A stretch of 64,000 bases of DNA from assembly GCF_028640845.1 (NCBI RefSeq), contig NC_080542.1, positions 19,200,283-19,264,282 on the forward strand, in the 5' to 3' direction. Positions 1 to 11,232 of the stretch are shown here, piece by piece; position 1 is the stretch's first letter, and each line of letters begins with the position of its first letter. Source of the DNA: Ahaetulla prasina. Lineage: Eukaryota; Chordata; Lepidosauria; Squamata; Colubridae. The notes under the pieces were generated by a model. The model saw only the letters and a list, made by a program, of their open reading frames with translations. It searched no databases and was not told the origin of the DNA. Made by a program: the position numbers and the translations under genes.

Positions 1-8
1 ACAGAACA

Positions 9-524
9 GTGAGAAATCAGATTTTGCAAGCTTCATATAAGGGGGAGAAGATTCAGATTGCTGGTCAAGATATTTTGATATTAAAGGAAATTCCACCAAA
101 AATGTTAAGGGCTAGGAAGGAATTTGCCTTCCTGGTGAATGAGCTTAAAAAACATCAGATTGAATATAGATGGGATATTCCAACTGGTATAATAGTATAT
201 TATGCAGGGAAAGTATATCGTTTCAATACGGTTGGAAAAGCAAGAGAATTTTATGTTGAGGTATTAAAAGTTGGAAGTCTTCCCCCATTGGAAGCTAGAG
301 GAAGGGAGGCTGAAGTGAAGGAAAGAGAAGTGAAGCAGGTACAAGAACAGATTGTGATGGAAGAAGATTTATTACAAGTGTTGGAAATACCTACGACGGG
401 TTTAGATTCAAAAGAACAAAGGTTGACAAGAGCTGCTGCTAAACGCAAGGAACAAGAGATGAAGGCACAACAACAACTGGCAACTACTACAACGGAAACA
501 GTGGAGGAGCAAGGCCTAAAGTAA
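9..524 (+). pseudogene. L1 ORF1 protein, C-terminal part
   Basis: The open frame carries the L1 ORF1p C-terminal domain: KEIPPKMLRARKEFAFLVN, then a segment ending WDIPTGIIVYYAGKVYRFN. ORF1p is an RNA-binding chaperone that coats L1 RNA. The N-terminal coiled coil lies outside the window, so the apparent start is not the true one. After the domain comes a Glu/Gln/Lys-rich tail of roughly 70 residues ending at a TAA. Confidence 0.75.
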
Positions 525-559
525 AATGTGATCTGCGGCTGGTGTTCCAAAAGTTTCCT

Positions 560-1056
560 ATCTTGGAATGTTAATGGCCTGAACTCACCGTAGAAGAGAA
601 GGAAAGTATTTCATTATTTGAAACAATTTAAAAATGACATTACCTGTTTACAAGAAACACATATTAGATCTTGCTAAATGTTGGAGATGCGATTGTGAAG
701 ATGCTACTTATTACCATATATGGTGGACTTGTAAAAAAGTTAAAGCATTTTGGATTAAAGTATGGTGGATCATGCAGAATATTTTGAAAAAGAAGATTAA
801 GTTTACTCCGCAGTTCTTTCTACTAGGAATAATTATGGACTACACAGCTATAGAGACTAAATTGATTTTGAACTTAATAACAGTCGCAAGACTTTTGATT
901 GCTCAGTATTGGAAGAAAGAAGAATTACCTACAATCAAAGAATGGACACTCAAAGTATCAAATCTGGCAGAGATGACAAAAATCTCCGCTTACTTGAAAG
1001 ACTATACACTAGAAAAATATATTCTAGAATGGAAAATGTGGATTGATTATATTTAA
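560..1056 (+). pseudogene. L1 ORF2 remnant: N-terminal endonuclease start joined to C-terminal zinc-knuckle region
   Basis: At about 560-672 one frame reads a sequence like FLSWNVNGLN and later NDITCLQETHIRS, the start of the L1 APE-type endonuclease. Near 673 the sequence switches to the ORF2 C-terminus. That part reads CWRCDCEDATYYHIWWTC, the Cys/His-rich motif with HxWWxC, then a hydrophobic stretch ending FFLLGII. The catalytic endonuclease core and the reverse transcriptase are absent. An open frame from 634 crosses the junction, but its first residues are out of frame with the endonuclease. It is not a functional protein. Confidence 0.75.
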
Positions 1057-1766
1057 AATAAGTATCAGATAAAAAAAATATTGAATAGCATATGAGTAAA
1101 TTTAGGAAATATTTTGTATTAGATATATTTTTGAAGGAGAGGGGAATTGAGAGTGTGACTAAGTGTGGTGTGACTAGAGATTATAATTTAGGAATTATTT
1201 TGGATTATGATTGTTAGTTTTGATACCCTGCATTTTGTTCTGGGAAGTCGGGATGGGGGTGGGGGTAAGGGGAGGGAATTGGGGGTTTGGTAGAGATGGA
1301 GTGATGGTTAATGTACAGGGATTATTGAAGAAATATAATTAATGTAGGATCGGGTCTGCATAGTTACCATTTTAGAACGGTGAGGAGGGAGAAAAGAGAG
1401 AGTAGGAGGTAGGAAAGAGGAGAAGAGGAAGGAAGAGGGATAGTAGAGGGAGAAGGAAGGTGGAGGGTGGAGGGAGGAGCGGATGTAGATAAGAGAAGGA
1501 GAGGAAGGTTTGGAAAGTAAAAGAAGGTAGAAGAGGGAAGAGTGTTAAAAAGGGGGGTGGTGACTGGGCAAGCCCGATTAATTGTATATAACTGTACATT
1601 GGATGAATTATTTAATATGATTGTAAAAATAAAACTTTTTATGGAAGAAAAAAAAAAAAGAAACTAGCACAAGCAATATTATGGGAAAAGCAAAAGAACA
1701 TTGGAAAATTAAGAAAGCAACACAAAGGGAAGAAGTAGCTATCGGAGGAAATCCAAGACAGAGTAC

Positions 1767-1840
1767 CTGTGTTTTCCGGATTCTCAAGTCAGCAGAGGAT
1801 CGGTTCTGCACTTCTTCCTGCTCAATTCCCTGCTCAATTG
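1767..1840 (-). CDS. STX1B: STX1B coding exon 5 (24 codons)
   Basis: Reads IEQGIEQEEVQ, then NRSSADLRIRKTQ, the Hb to Hc part of the Habc domain. The acceptor is TCTCTAG with a pyrimidine-rich lead and the donor is ACACAG|GTACTC. The exon is 74 nt and ends on a codon boundary. Compared with the mammalian form I recall (IEQSIEQEEGLNRSS) it shows small changes, Ser to Gly and Gly-Leu to Val-Gln. It is the last exon in the window; the L1 relic begins about 100 bp away in the following intron. Confidence 0.93.
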
Positions 1841-3360
1841 CTAGAGAAAGAAAATAGATGAGAAATCAGAATTGTAGTACAGAAATGAAAAATCAGTGAG
1901 TTAGTGCAACCAGCATCTGAATTATTACCCTTAATGATGAGCGGGTGAGCTACAGAGAAAGTCTTTCAGGCTAGATATCAGCCCCACTAATAGACAAGGG
2001 CTGCAATAGTATGTGGGAAAAACCTTGTGAAACAATGGAAAGAGATGCTACCTAGAGAATAGTCAGATAACATAGATTGTAGCTGAAAAATGGACAGGTT
2101 TTGTTAATAAAACTGTACAATATAGTAAAATTAGTTTATCTGGTTGTTTTCTGTCTGGTCTACCTGACATCAATTAGCAAGTCTGAAAATATAGTTCTCT
2201 CATGGTCTCCTTTACAGCCTGAAAAACTAGGGAAGGTTTCTTTTTTTGTTCTACCCATTTTGCAGCTGCCAGCTATGCTGTCTTATCTGACCATTCCCTA
2301 GATAGCATCTCATTCCCCTGTCTCCCAAGGTCTTTTCCACCTACCACTACACCATGAAATGTCTAAAACTACTTTTATTGAGATTGGCTAGAATAACAGA
2401 ACCTTGCAAATCTGATTGTATTGCACCTCCTCTTTATAGTTCATTGAATTAAAGAAGTGTCTTGTCTGAGTTACTTCTGAATGTTATCTGGATGTTCTAA
2501 ATCTAAAAATGCTTTACTCTGCTTTGCTTAGGTAATGGAGTCTGAATATCTCTGTCAAGATCATTTTCCTTATTGTGCATAGTAGGGCATCCTCCCGCAG
2601 TTTAGAGTGTTTCCATCTATCTGATCCCTTCATAAACAGAGCCATGAAAGTTTCTAGGTCAAGACAGGTGCAAAGAATCAGAACCATAGTTAAGTTCCAG
2701 TTAAGAAAATTTATTTCTCAAGCTTGTACACAATCTAAATTGACATTAGATAAGAATCAATGGAATTCAATGGTGGCGGCTAGACTTTAAGTGTTTGTGG
2801 ACACATAAGGATTCTACGCTGTATCCTCTCTTGACTCTGACTCTGCCTCTTCTCCTACATTACCAGAGAATCAATCATCCTTTGCTGTGATAATATAACT
2901 GAACCTTTGCAAACTATCTTAGGTTTGTAACTCAAGAGTCAGTGTGTTGTAGCAATTATGATTAATTAATTAAATTTTATAAAATAATTCTTTAAACTTG
3001 CTATTAAATTTGCCTTAAACTTTGAGGCAAAGTTTAAGGTAAATTACAACCAAATCGTTAAAAAATAAAATGTAAAAATAAAAGATGCCAAGCATAATGA
3101 AGCGCAGGGTCTTACTCTCCCTTGCAAATACCTGGATGAAAGATGCTGGAACACAAAAATCCACATTCAAATCCAAATAAGCTTTGGACTAATATTGGAC
3201 CAGTCATCACCTTTCAGAACAATCTTCCACAATTGTTGCGGGAATAAAAATCAGAGGAGGGAGTACAACATATGTCATCCTGAGCTCTTGGAGGAAAAGC
3301 AATATAGAAACATAACAAACTAATTAACTGGATAAATATGTATGTGAGAGAAAGTAAAAT
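1841..3360. other. STX1B intron 4, right of exon 5: no gene seen
   Basis: AT-rich intron sequence. I see no exon, RNA gene or well-preserved mobile element. A few short open frames occur but have no recognisable motif. Confidence 0.5.
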
Positions 3361-3535
3361 GTGTACAGGTAGTACTTTGGTTACAATGGCAATTGGGACT
3401 GGAATTTCCATCACTAAGTGAAGCAGTTGTAAAACACATCACATGCCTAGTTCACTTAGTGAAAGCAATCCCAACAGTCCAATTGCTGTCATAACCTCAG
3501 GACTGCATAAGTAATTAACCAAGGACTTCCTGGGA
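3361..3535. repeat. Decayed fragment of the CAGGTAGTCCTCG repeat family
   Basis: Starts ACAGGTAGTACTTTGGTTA and contains phrases of the minus orientation of the family (CAATTGGGACTGGAATTTCC, CACTAAGTGAAGCAGTTG). It is much diverged and shortened. Confidence 0.4.
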
Positions 3536-4009
3536 GCATGATGTGGGAAGAAGTAGGTTTTTCAGACAAGCGGGCTGGCAGATAACTATAGGCGAGTATG
3601 GAGGTGACATGGGCAGGTGCTCTAGGCACGTGTGTGGATGCTGCAGGCAGGTACTATGGGGCACAGACAGGTGAGTGGCTGCTGCAGGTGCCACAGGCAG
3701 GTGCAAATGGGTACATGGTGCTGTGGGCATATGCTATGAAGTGTGGACAGGTATGCAGGTGCCACTGGGAAGCCCTATGGCGCACAGGTGGGTGAGTATG
3801 AGAAGGTTGAAGTCAACTCCTTGTGACTTTACTAACAGATCAATATAGTTGTCTTTGCAATAATTCAAGATAAGAGTAAAAGTGGCTGACTTTAAAAGGC
3901 GATTTTAAGAATCAACATGATGCTGTTAAGTCATGCACTTCATTGAAAGCCCAAAAGACATACATTTTATTCTAACAAAAAGGAAACAAGACATAAAGCT
4001 GCAACTTCA

Positions 4010-4141
<132 letters not shown>

Positions 4142-4399
4142 CTATGCTGGGTCAGGTCAAGAAGACATCTAATCCAACATTCTACGTCTCATAGTGGTCA
4201 ATCAGGTGCATTCAACTCACAAACCTGGTACAGAGAGGTATCCCCTCTTTCCTTGACACTCCCCAAAATTTGGTATTTAAGATATGCTGAATGATGCTGG
4301 AGGTAATAAGCAGGCATCAAGACAAGTACCCTCTAAAATAGTCTTTTTTTTAAAAGCACCTATATTGGCGGCCATCACTATACTTGATGGCAGAGAACC

Positions 4400-4972
4400 T
4401 CAGTTTAAGCATAGGTAATTCTTGGCTAATGATGGTAATTGGGACCAGAATTTCCACTGTTTTAAGGCACTCATAAAGTCCAAATTCATGTGACTGCATC
4501 ATTATGTAATAGCAATCCTGACAGTCCCTACTATTTGTTAAGTAAAGTTTGCAGGTTGTTAAATGAGGACCTCCTAGCAGCTTCCTGCCAGATTCCAATA
4601 ACCAAAGTCAATGAGAAAGTTGGCAGGAAGGCACAAGTTCCAGGCAACTCACAAGCAGACCGACGGGCAGATAAGTGGTGGGAGAGCACAGGGGTGTGGA
4701 AGGGGCTGTTGCAACAAAGCACAAAGGCAAGGCTTGTGGGTGTAGGGGAGAGTTTTACCAGAGCGACTTGCAATCTTCCTGCTGGCTTCCCCATTGCTTT
4801 GCTTGTGGGAAGCTGGCAGGGAAGGTCACAAATATTGGTCATGTGACTGTGGAACTCTGTAATCATCTTAAGTGTGAGCTGGATGCCAAGTATCTGGATC
4901 AAGATTGTGTGACTGCTGGGGTGCTAGCACAGCCAGAACTTTGAGGAGATTGTGTGATTGTTAACTGAGGAC
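4400..4972 (-). repeat. Old, enlarged copy related to the CAGGTAGTCCTCG family
   Basis: Begins ATAGGTAATTCTTGGCTA and ends near GTTAACTGAGGACTAA. Family phrases in minus orientation occur inside, such as CAATTGGGACC-like text, GGCTTCCCCATTG and GGTCACAAATATTGGTC. The order is disturbed by insertions. Open frames crossing it are chance products of repeat sequence. Confidence 0.45.
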
Positions 4973-5222
4973 TAATAAAAGAAAATATTTGTAGCTCGGG
5001 GTTGAAATGAGAGATCCTTGGTGCTCATGGAGTTTGCTTGCTTTCTTGCAAATGTTTCATTACCCTAACTAGGTAATGTTTCATTACCCTAACTAGGTAA
5101 CATCATCAGGACCAGCACCCTAGTTAGGGTAATGAAATGTCTTCAAGAAAATAAGGAAGCTCATAGAACACCAAGGATCTCTCATTCCAACCCTAAGCTA
5201 CAAATGTTCTCCTTTATTAGTC
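4973..5222. repeat. Inverted-repeat element with hammerhead-like core (family H2)
   Basis: The two ends are inverted copies. The left end reads CTAATAAAAGAAAATATTTG with GAGATCCTTGGTG; the right end reads CACCAAGGATCTC with CTCCTTTATTAG. The inner arms contain TTTCATTACCCTAACTAGGT and its inverse. On the minus strand at 5109-5079 it reads CTGATGA, then T, GTTACC, a loop TAGTTA, GGGTAAT and GAAA. That is the order of a hammerhead ribozyme core and stem II. There is one partial internal duplication of the GAAA side. Confidence 0.6.
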
Positions 5223-5620
5223 CGTAGGTCTGCCCTTTTACAGATTCTAAATCTCCAGCCTGAAGCTTCTATGAGTGACACCATTGCTAGCCTTGTGAGA
5301 AGAGGAGAAAAAGCTTTCCCCAACACTCATATTCTGCAAGATGTGATACTCCTCCATTATGTCTCACCTTATCCGCTGCCTATGTTCTGAACATTGCTGT
5401 CTTTCCTTGAACAGGAGCTGTTCTAGCTCTCTAACTCCACCGACTGTCTTTTGCGGCTACATTTCCAGTACTTTGGAGAGATGGTTGAAATGATGGCCTT
5501 ACACATGCAGTCCCTACCTCCAACCTTCCACAGGATATGGTGAGAGAGCACTGGGCATTTCCAGTATGCATGTATGAGCGGCTGAGGATTCATATGCAAG
5601 GGCCGCTAAAGAAGCTTTCA

Positions 5621-5776
<156 letters not shown>

Positions 5777-6002
5777 TTAAACCTCAGGAATTAGGGTAGG
5801 CGGAGGTTTTCAGAGTTGCCGTAAAGTTGTAAGTGAACAGTTCTCTTGCGGTTTTTAAGAATCAGAGTCTGGGTTCATACTATTCAGCAGTGACTGGTTC
5901 AATAAACATTTGCTTGGGTTCACACAGGAGCCAAATACAGAAATAATGAGACTCATGATAGCTGTAGCTGCAAAATACCATAAGATAAAATGGAATATAC
6001 TA

Positions 6003-6398
6003 TAGGAAGTCCTTGACTTATGACCACAATTGTGGAACCAGAAGAAATTTTACTGGGAAAAAAGGCAGTGGTTAAGTGAGTCATGCCCAATTTTAGAACC
6101 TTTTTTGTCACCATTGTTAAGTGAATCACATGGCTGTTAAGCAAATTCTGCTCTCACCACTGACTTCACTTATAAGAAGCCAACTGTGAAGGTCACAAAT
6201 GGCTATTACATGACCCCAGGATGCTGAAAGCCTTATAAATATATGTTGGTTGCCAAATACCCGACTTTTGATCACATGACATTGGGGATGCTATAAAGGT
6301 CATATGTACAAAGACCATTCATAAGTCACTTTTTCAGCAGCCTTGTAACATTGAACAATCATTAAATGAATTACTGTTAACTCGAGGATTATCTGTAC
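6003..6398 (-). repeat. CAGGTAGTCCTCG family element, minus orientation
   Basis: Begins AGGAAGTCCTTGACTTATGA and ends AACTCGAGGATTATCTGTAC, so the ends are imperfect inverted repeats. Internal phrases such as GATCACATGACATTGGGGATG and CATAAGTCACTTTTTCAG are shared with the other copies. No coding capacity. Confidence 0.6.
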
Positions 6399-6586
6399 AT
6401 TATGACATAAAGTAGGGAGCCAGAGAGTCATCCAAGACTTAAAGCTGACTGCAAAGTCAGGAAATGAAAATATTAAGAAGACAGGCCCAGTCCATCCAAC
6501 TGCAGCTATTTATTGCAACCTTCTCAATCCTGAGTTAACCATGTTGGCTAGGAATTCGAAAAACTGCAGCCCTGGTAGCTCTAAAA

Positions 6587-6815
6587 CAGCAGTCCCCAAC
6601 CTTTTGGGCACCAGGGACCGATTCTGTGAAGAGAGGTTTTTCTGTGGACCAGAAGGGGTGCGGTTTCATGTGTTGCCTGCATCCCACAGATGGGGCCTCA
6701 CTTGTTTGCCTGGCCTGGTTTCTGGCATGCTGCAGACTGGGGACAATCCATGGGCCCAGGGGTGGGGGGGTGGGGGACCCATGCTTTAAAAGGTGTTAGG
6801 TTGGGATGATATATT
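6587..6815. mobile_element. hAT-like non-autonomous element (CAGCAGTCCCCAACC end)
   Basis: The left end CAGCAGTCCCCAACCTTTTG followed by GGCACCAGGGACCG is typical of a widespread hAT family of tetrapods. The right end is degraded (TTAGGTTGGGATGAT) and no clear target duplication is visible. An open frame at 6541-6789 runs through it and is not considered real. Confidence 0.45.
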
Positions 6816-7045
6816 GTCTCCCTTCCTTGGCAGCAGGTCCCACTATTGCAAGTTATCTCCCTGCTTCCTTCAGATGGTAGCCCACCAATAACAATATTTC
6901 ATGATCTCCTTTGATAGGTAAGAAAGGACGAAATTGCAGAAAAGTGCTGCCTCACTGCTCATAAACAGTCATGCAGGAAACACAACTGGGATATATTTCT
7001 TTTATAGGCAACTAGCTGGATATCCATGCTTCACTACATATGACC

Positions 7046-7353
7046 CAGTGGTGGGTTTCAAATTTTTTTACTACCGATTCTGTGGGTGTGGCTTGGTGGG
7101 TGTGGCGTGGCTTGGTGAGCGTGGTTTGATGGGCATGGCAGAGGAAAGATACTGTAAAATCTCCATTCCCGCCCCACTCCAGGGGAAGGATACTGCAAAA
7201 TCCTCATTTCTTCCCGATCAGCTGGGACTTGGGAGGCAGAGAATAGATGGGGGTGAGGCCAGTCAGAATTTTTACTACCGGTTCTCCAAACTACTCAAAA
7301 TTTCTGCTACTGTTTCTCCAGAACTGGTCAGAACCTGCTGAAACCCACCTCTG
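7046..7353 (+). mobile_element. hAT-like MITE, CAGTGGTGGGTTTCA family, with perfect 8 bp TSD
   Basis: Terminal inverted repeats CAGTGGTGGGTTTCA and TGAAACCCACCTCTG, flanked on both sides by ATATGACC (7038-7045 and 7354-7361). The inside has no transposase. It contains GGGTGTGGCTTGG repeats and CTACCGGTTCTCC. The site hit was a relic of the CAGGTAGTCCTCG family, whose phrase TTTCTCACACTTACGACC resumes after the element. Confidence 0.8.
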
Positions 7354-8168
7354 ATATGACCATTTCTCACACTTACGACCATTGTAGCATCCCCATAATC
7401 TTGACAGACTGCCATTGTCATAATCACCAACAAAGTATATCTGGAGAAACGAAAGCTGCTGCTGAGACCCTGCCATAATACTCCGTATCCTATGGTAGAC
7501 CTGCCCCTGCACTTTGAAGGTTGGTATAAAATTTCCCTCCTTCATCTCTCTGGCTCCAAAAGACGTCATTTGAAAGCATCCATTGTACTTCTGGGCAGCA
7601 GAAAGACAGTCTTTCCCCTTTAATTGGTGTTAAAGTAGAAGGAACAGATTCATCTGAACTGAGGAGGTCGGGGTAAGAAGTGAGTTGGGGCTGGGACACT
7701 ATGCAGGAGAAATTCAGTTCACAATTCGTTGGCTAAGTGGTGGTCGGTGATTAAAACACATAAGAGGATATCTCTCCCGCCACCTTGAGTCCGGAAGCAG
7801 TTCCATAGGTGGAAGGCATTATGGTGAGGTAGCGATGTTTAGTACTGTAAGGAGCCCCAGACCTTCCCTGAGTGAAGGAGTGGAACGTCTGCCCGTTTGA
7901 ACGGAGGGAACGGAATGTGAGGCAAGTGGCAGTTGGAACTTTTCAGTTGGGGAGGGGGAGTAGAACGTCTAACTCCTTAGCATCAGAGCTTATTAATATA
8001 CTCTAGATGAATATACTCTAGATGAAATACTAGTGATCTGATGGTCATTTCGAAAAATCCTTTGTTAGCGAGCATCTAGAAGCCAAGAGGAACATCCATG
8101 CCAAATTTCAAGTTAGTAGGCTTTACTATACTGGAGATTTCATGATGAGTGAGTGGATTTCACTGTTT

Positions 8169-8225
8169 ATATATATATATAAATATTATATATATATAAA
8201 TATTATATGTGTGTGTGTGTGTGTA
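8169..8225. repeat. AT-rich then GT dinucleotide microsatellite
   Basis: Runs of TATA/AATATTATA followed by about eight GT units. Simple sequence only. Confidence 0.9.
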
Positions 8226-8295
8226 AAATTTAAAATTAGTTGCTCAAGTATCATTTTTATCCACAGAGGACATTCCAATGCCCAGACAAAAAAGT

Positions 8296-8905
8296 ACAGT
8301 TAGTCCTCGATTTACAACAGTTCATTTAATGGCTGTTTGAAGTTACACTGGCACTGGAAAAAGTGTCTTATGACCATCCCAAAGGCGCTTTTTCAAGAGG
8401 CAACAGGACTTTCTGATTTTTCTTTGAAGACATTTCACTTCTCATCCAAGAAACTTCTTCAGCTCTCTCAGAGAAAAGTCTTCAAGGAAAAATCAGAAAG
8501 TCCAGCTGCCTCTTGAAAAAGAACCTTTGGGGCAACCATGACCTGGATGACTGAGATTCTCCATAGACCTTTAGTAATGACTTATGACATCTTTTCATAC
8601 TTACGACTATTGCAACATCCCCATGGTTACTGGATCAAAATTTGGACACTTGTGAACTGTCATGTATTTACAAGTGTCCCAGGCTCATGTGATTCCCTAT
8701 TGTGACCTTCTGACAAGCAAAGTCAATGAGGAAGCCAGATTCACTTTACAACCGTGTTATTAATTTAACAACTGCAGTGATTCACTTAGTCATTGTGGCA
8801 AGAAAGATCGTAAAATAGGGCAAAATTCACGTAACATCTGTTTCGCTTAGCAATAGAAATTTTAGGCTCAGTTGGGGTCGTTAAGTTGAGGACTGTCTCT
8901 ATATA
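8296..8905 (+). repeat. CAGGTAGTCCTCG family element interrupted by an H1 inverted-repeat element
   Basis: The left end is ACAGTTAGTCCTCGATTTAC and the right end is TAAGTTGAGGACTGTCT. Its body is split by the H1 element at about 8395-8575: before it the text ends in the family's TTATGACC phrase, and after it the phrase TTACGACTATTGCAACATCC resumes. Confidence 0.7.
8395..8575. repeat. H1 inverted-repeat element, shortened copy
   Basis: Contains CAAGAGGCAACAGGACTTTC and its inverse GAAAGTCCAGCTGCCTCTTG. The hammerhead-like core is on the minus strand at 8462-8432: CTGAAGA, A, GTTTCT, loop TGGATG, AGAAGT, GAAA. The second core of the full-length unit is deleted. Confidence 0.65.
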
Positions 8906-8934
8906 AGACTGCATTACTATTAGTCTTCTTATTG

Positions 8935-9205
8935 TTCCTATCACCCATCTCCTCCCACTTATGACTGCATGACTGTAACTTTGTTGCTGGTATCCTTACG
9001 ATTTATATTGATTGTTTCCTAATATGATTTGATTACTTATTTGTACCCTATGACCATCATTAAGTGTTGTACCTTATGATTCTTTATGAATGTATCTTTT
9101 TTTTTTATGTACACTGAGAGCATGTGCACCAAAGACAAATTCCTTGTGTATCCAATCACACTTGGCCAATAAAGAATTCTATTCTATTTTATTCTATTCT
9201 ATAGT
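8935..9205 (+). repeat. ATTCT-tailed SINE-like or LINE 3' fragment
   Basis: Shares CATTAAGTGTTGTACCTT, ATGTACACTGAGAGCAT and CACTTGGCCAATAAA with copies at 43655-43862 and 62130-62265. It ends in ATTCT/ATTTT repeats. No reading frame is conserved. The source family is not identified here. The tail matches that of L3-like LINEs in this window. Confidence 0.6.
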
Positions 9206-9973
9206 TGTAGAGGCTGTACAGATCTTTTGCAGAAACACACACACACACAAAACCCCTTCCTTGGCTTAGTGGAAGAGATGAGAGTGAAGGAGTGTTTGTA
9301 ATTCCCCCCCAGTGCATGCTGGGAATGCAAGGGCCCTTTTAATACTTAAGGAGCTCTCCTTAAGCTGAGTGAGACATCTGCCTTAGGATAAGAAACCCTG
9401 TACCTCCTTCAGAAGAACAACGGGCAGCAGGATCCTGGGGAAACCAAAAACCGGAAGGCTGAAGCAAGCTGGCTGCTGATGTCATTAAAAGGCGACATCC
9501 AGTGGAGGGAGGCAGATATACATTTACAATTGGGATTATTGGATGTGCATAAGAGCACCAGCATCCCTACCGTTCCCTGTCCTAATGTTCCCTTTGGTTG
9601 TATTCAATTTGTGTGGTTATTTCATGCTTATATATATTGTTGTGTTTGACTAAATAAATAAATAAAATAAATTATTAAAAGTAGATTCTAGGACCTGGCT
9701 CTCATTCTCAATGTGATCATAAATACACACTGGGAGGAAGGTTCATTGGTGAAAGATGCTTGCTGTGGGTACCCCAAAGTTGTGAGCTCCAGATCAATAG
9801 GGGGCTTTTATCAGGAGCCCCATCAGGTTTTAAAACCAGTAAAATGGGGGGAAAGCAGCGTTTTCTATTCTTCCACATCAAGATCAGACTAAAAAGAGAA
9901 CTTTTCCAAGAGAGGGTTGTGTTCCTGAGCATCTCTGAGGAAACATATGAACAAAATACTTGGGTTTTGTTAA

Positions 9974-10384
9974 GACCAGGTAGCCCTCGACTTACAACAG
10001 TTCGTTTAGTGACCATTCAAAGTTACAACAGCACTGAAAAAAGTGACTTATGGACATATTTCACCTGTGATTTTTCGTAAAAGGTGAGCACATGACCCCA
10101 GGACACTGCAACCATCACAAATATGAGTCAGTTGTCTCATATTTATGACGGTTGCAGTGTCCTGGGGTCATGTGCTCATCTTTTACGACCCTCTGATAAG
10201 CAAAGTCAGTGGGGAAGCCAGATTCACTTAACAATCATGATACTAACTTAGCTGCAGTGATGCACTCACACACTGTGGCAAGAAAGGTTGTAGAAGGTTG
10301 CAAAATTCACTTAACAAATGTCTTGCTTAGCAACAGAAATTTTGGATTCAATTGTGGTTATAACTCAAGGATTACCTGTATTTC
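9974..10384 (+). mobile_element. CAGGTAGTCCTCG family element, near-complete copy
   Basis: The left terminus CAGGTAGCCCTCGACTTACA and the right terminus ATAACTCAAGGATTACCTG are inverted repeats of about 22 bp, with TA beside the right end. Length about 400 bp with no transposase frame. TA-flanked termini of this kind suggest a non-autonomous Tc1/mariner (Tigger-like) element; this is inference from the ends only. Confidence 0.65.
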
Positions 10385-10597
10385 TCTTTCTATTACATTT
10401 GGAAAGAAAGGGGACTATTGAACTGGGAAAGGGGTTATTGTGAAAGTTGCATTCCCTTGCAAATAGTATTCTGGTAAGATGGATCCATATCCATTATTAA
10501 CTTCCCACTTCCCATTTATTGCAGTCCATCCTTTCATCCATACAATTCTCTTCATCCTTAAAGAAACCCAGAAACAAAATTAGAAGCTGTAAACTCA

Positions 10598-10775
10598 AAG
10601 GTGCTTTTTCTAAAAGGCTAATGGACTTTGCTGGTTTTTTTCCTTTCACTTCTCATCCAAGAAGCTTCTTCAGTTCAGAAGCTTCTTGAATGAAAAGCAG
10701 AATGTTTTCAATGGAAAAAAAACCCAAGAAAGTCCAGCTGTCTTTTGGAAAAAGCACAGCCATGACATGACATGG
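10598..10775. repeat. H1 inverted-repeat element, partial copy
   Basis: Contains a perfect H1 core on the minus strand at 10673-10644: CTGAAGA, A, GCTTCT, loop TGGATG, AGAAGT, GAAA. Outer arm phrases (AAAGGTGCTTTTTC on the left, GTCCAGCTGTCTTTTGG on the right) remain. The middle is deleted. Confidence 0.6.
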
Positions 10776-10934
10776 ACAATCTCCATAAACACATCTATAA
10801 GAAAGGAAAGCATAAATGGAAAGGGGAGAGAGTCGAAGGAGTGGTGGTGGTGGAGGAAGTGATGGTTGATGGTCCTGAGTAGATAGTCTGCACCTGTCAA
10901 TAGTTTGCACCTGTCAGTTATGTTTAGAATTCCC

Positions 10935-11232
10935 TTCAAATTATTGTCTATGGAGATTCTCAATCATCCAGGTCATGATTGTCCCAAAGGTGATTTTTCA
11001 AAAGGCAACTGGACTTTGTTTTTCCTTGAAGACATTTTGCTTCTCATCTAAGAAGCTTCTTCAGTTCTGACTGAATGGCGAAGGATGAAAGAATTTACTG
11101 CAAGAAATATAAATCCTTCCATCCTCCACCATTCAGTCAGAATTGTAGAAGCTTCTTGGATGACAAACCAAACATCTCCAAAGAAAACCAAAGTCCAATT
11201 GCCTTTTGAAAAACCACCTTTGGGACCTTCAA
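10935..11232. repeat. H1 inverted-repeat element, near full-length unit
   Basis: Arms CCCAAAGGTGATTTTTC and ACCACCTTTGGGACC are inverted. The cores face each other at 11035-11073 (minus) and about 11149-11178 (plus). Both are damaged: the minus GAAA has become AAAA and the plus copy has lost CTGA. It shows the complete design of the family, an inverted dimer around a spacer of about 75 bp. Confidence 0.6.

Larger units (their letters stand above)
1..1662 (+). mobile_element. L1 LINE, 5' end outside window, internally deleted
   Basis: Consecutive parts of an L1: ORF1 C-terminal half (9-524), a short inter-ORF segment, the first residues of ORF2 endonuclease (about 560-672), a jump to the extreme C-terminus of ORF2 (from about 673), a G-rich and purine-rich 3' UTR (1240-1560) and a poly(A) stretch near 1648-1660 after AATAAAA. 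Most of ORF2, including all of the reverse transcriptase, is missing. It lies antisense in STX1B intron 5. Confidence 0.85.

Noticed and set aside
4490..4944. Overlapping open frames of 80-120 codons on both strands
   Set aside because: They lie within an old member of the CAGGTAGTCCTCG repeat family and have no domain or splice support.
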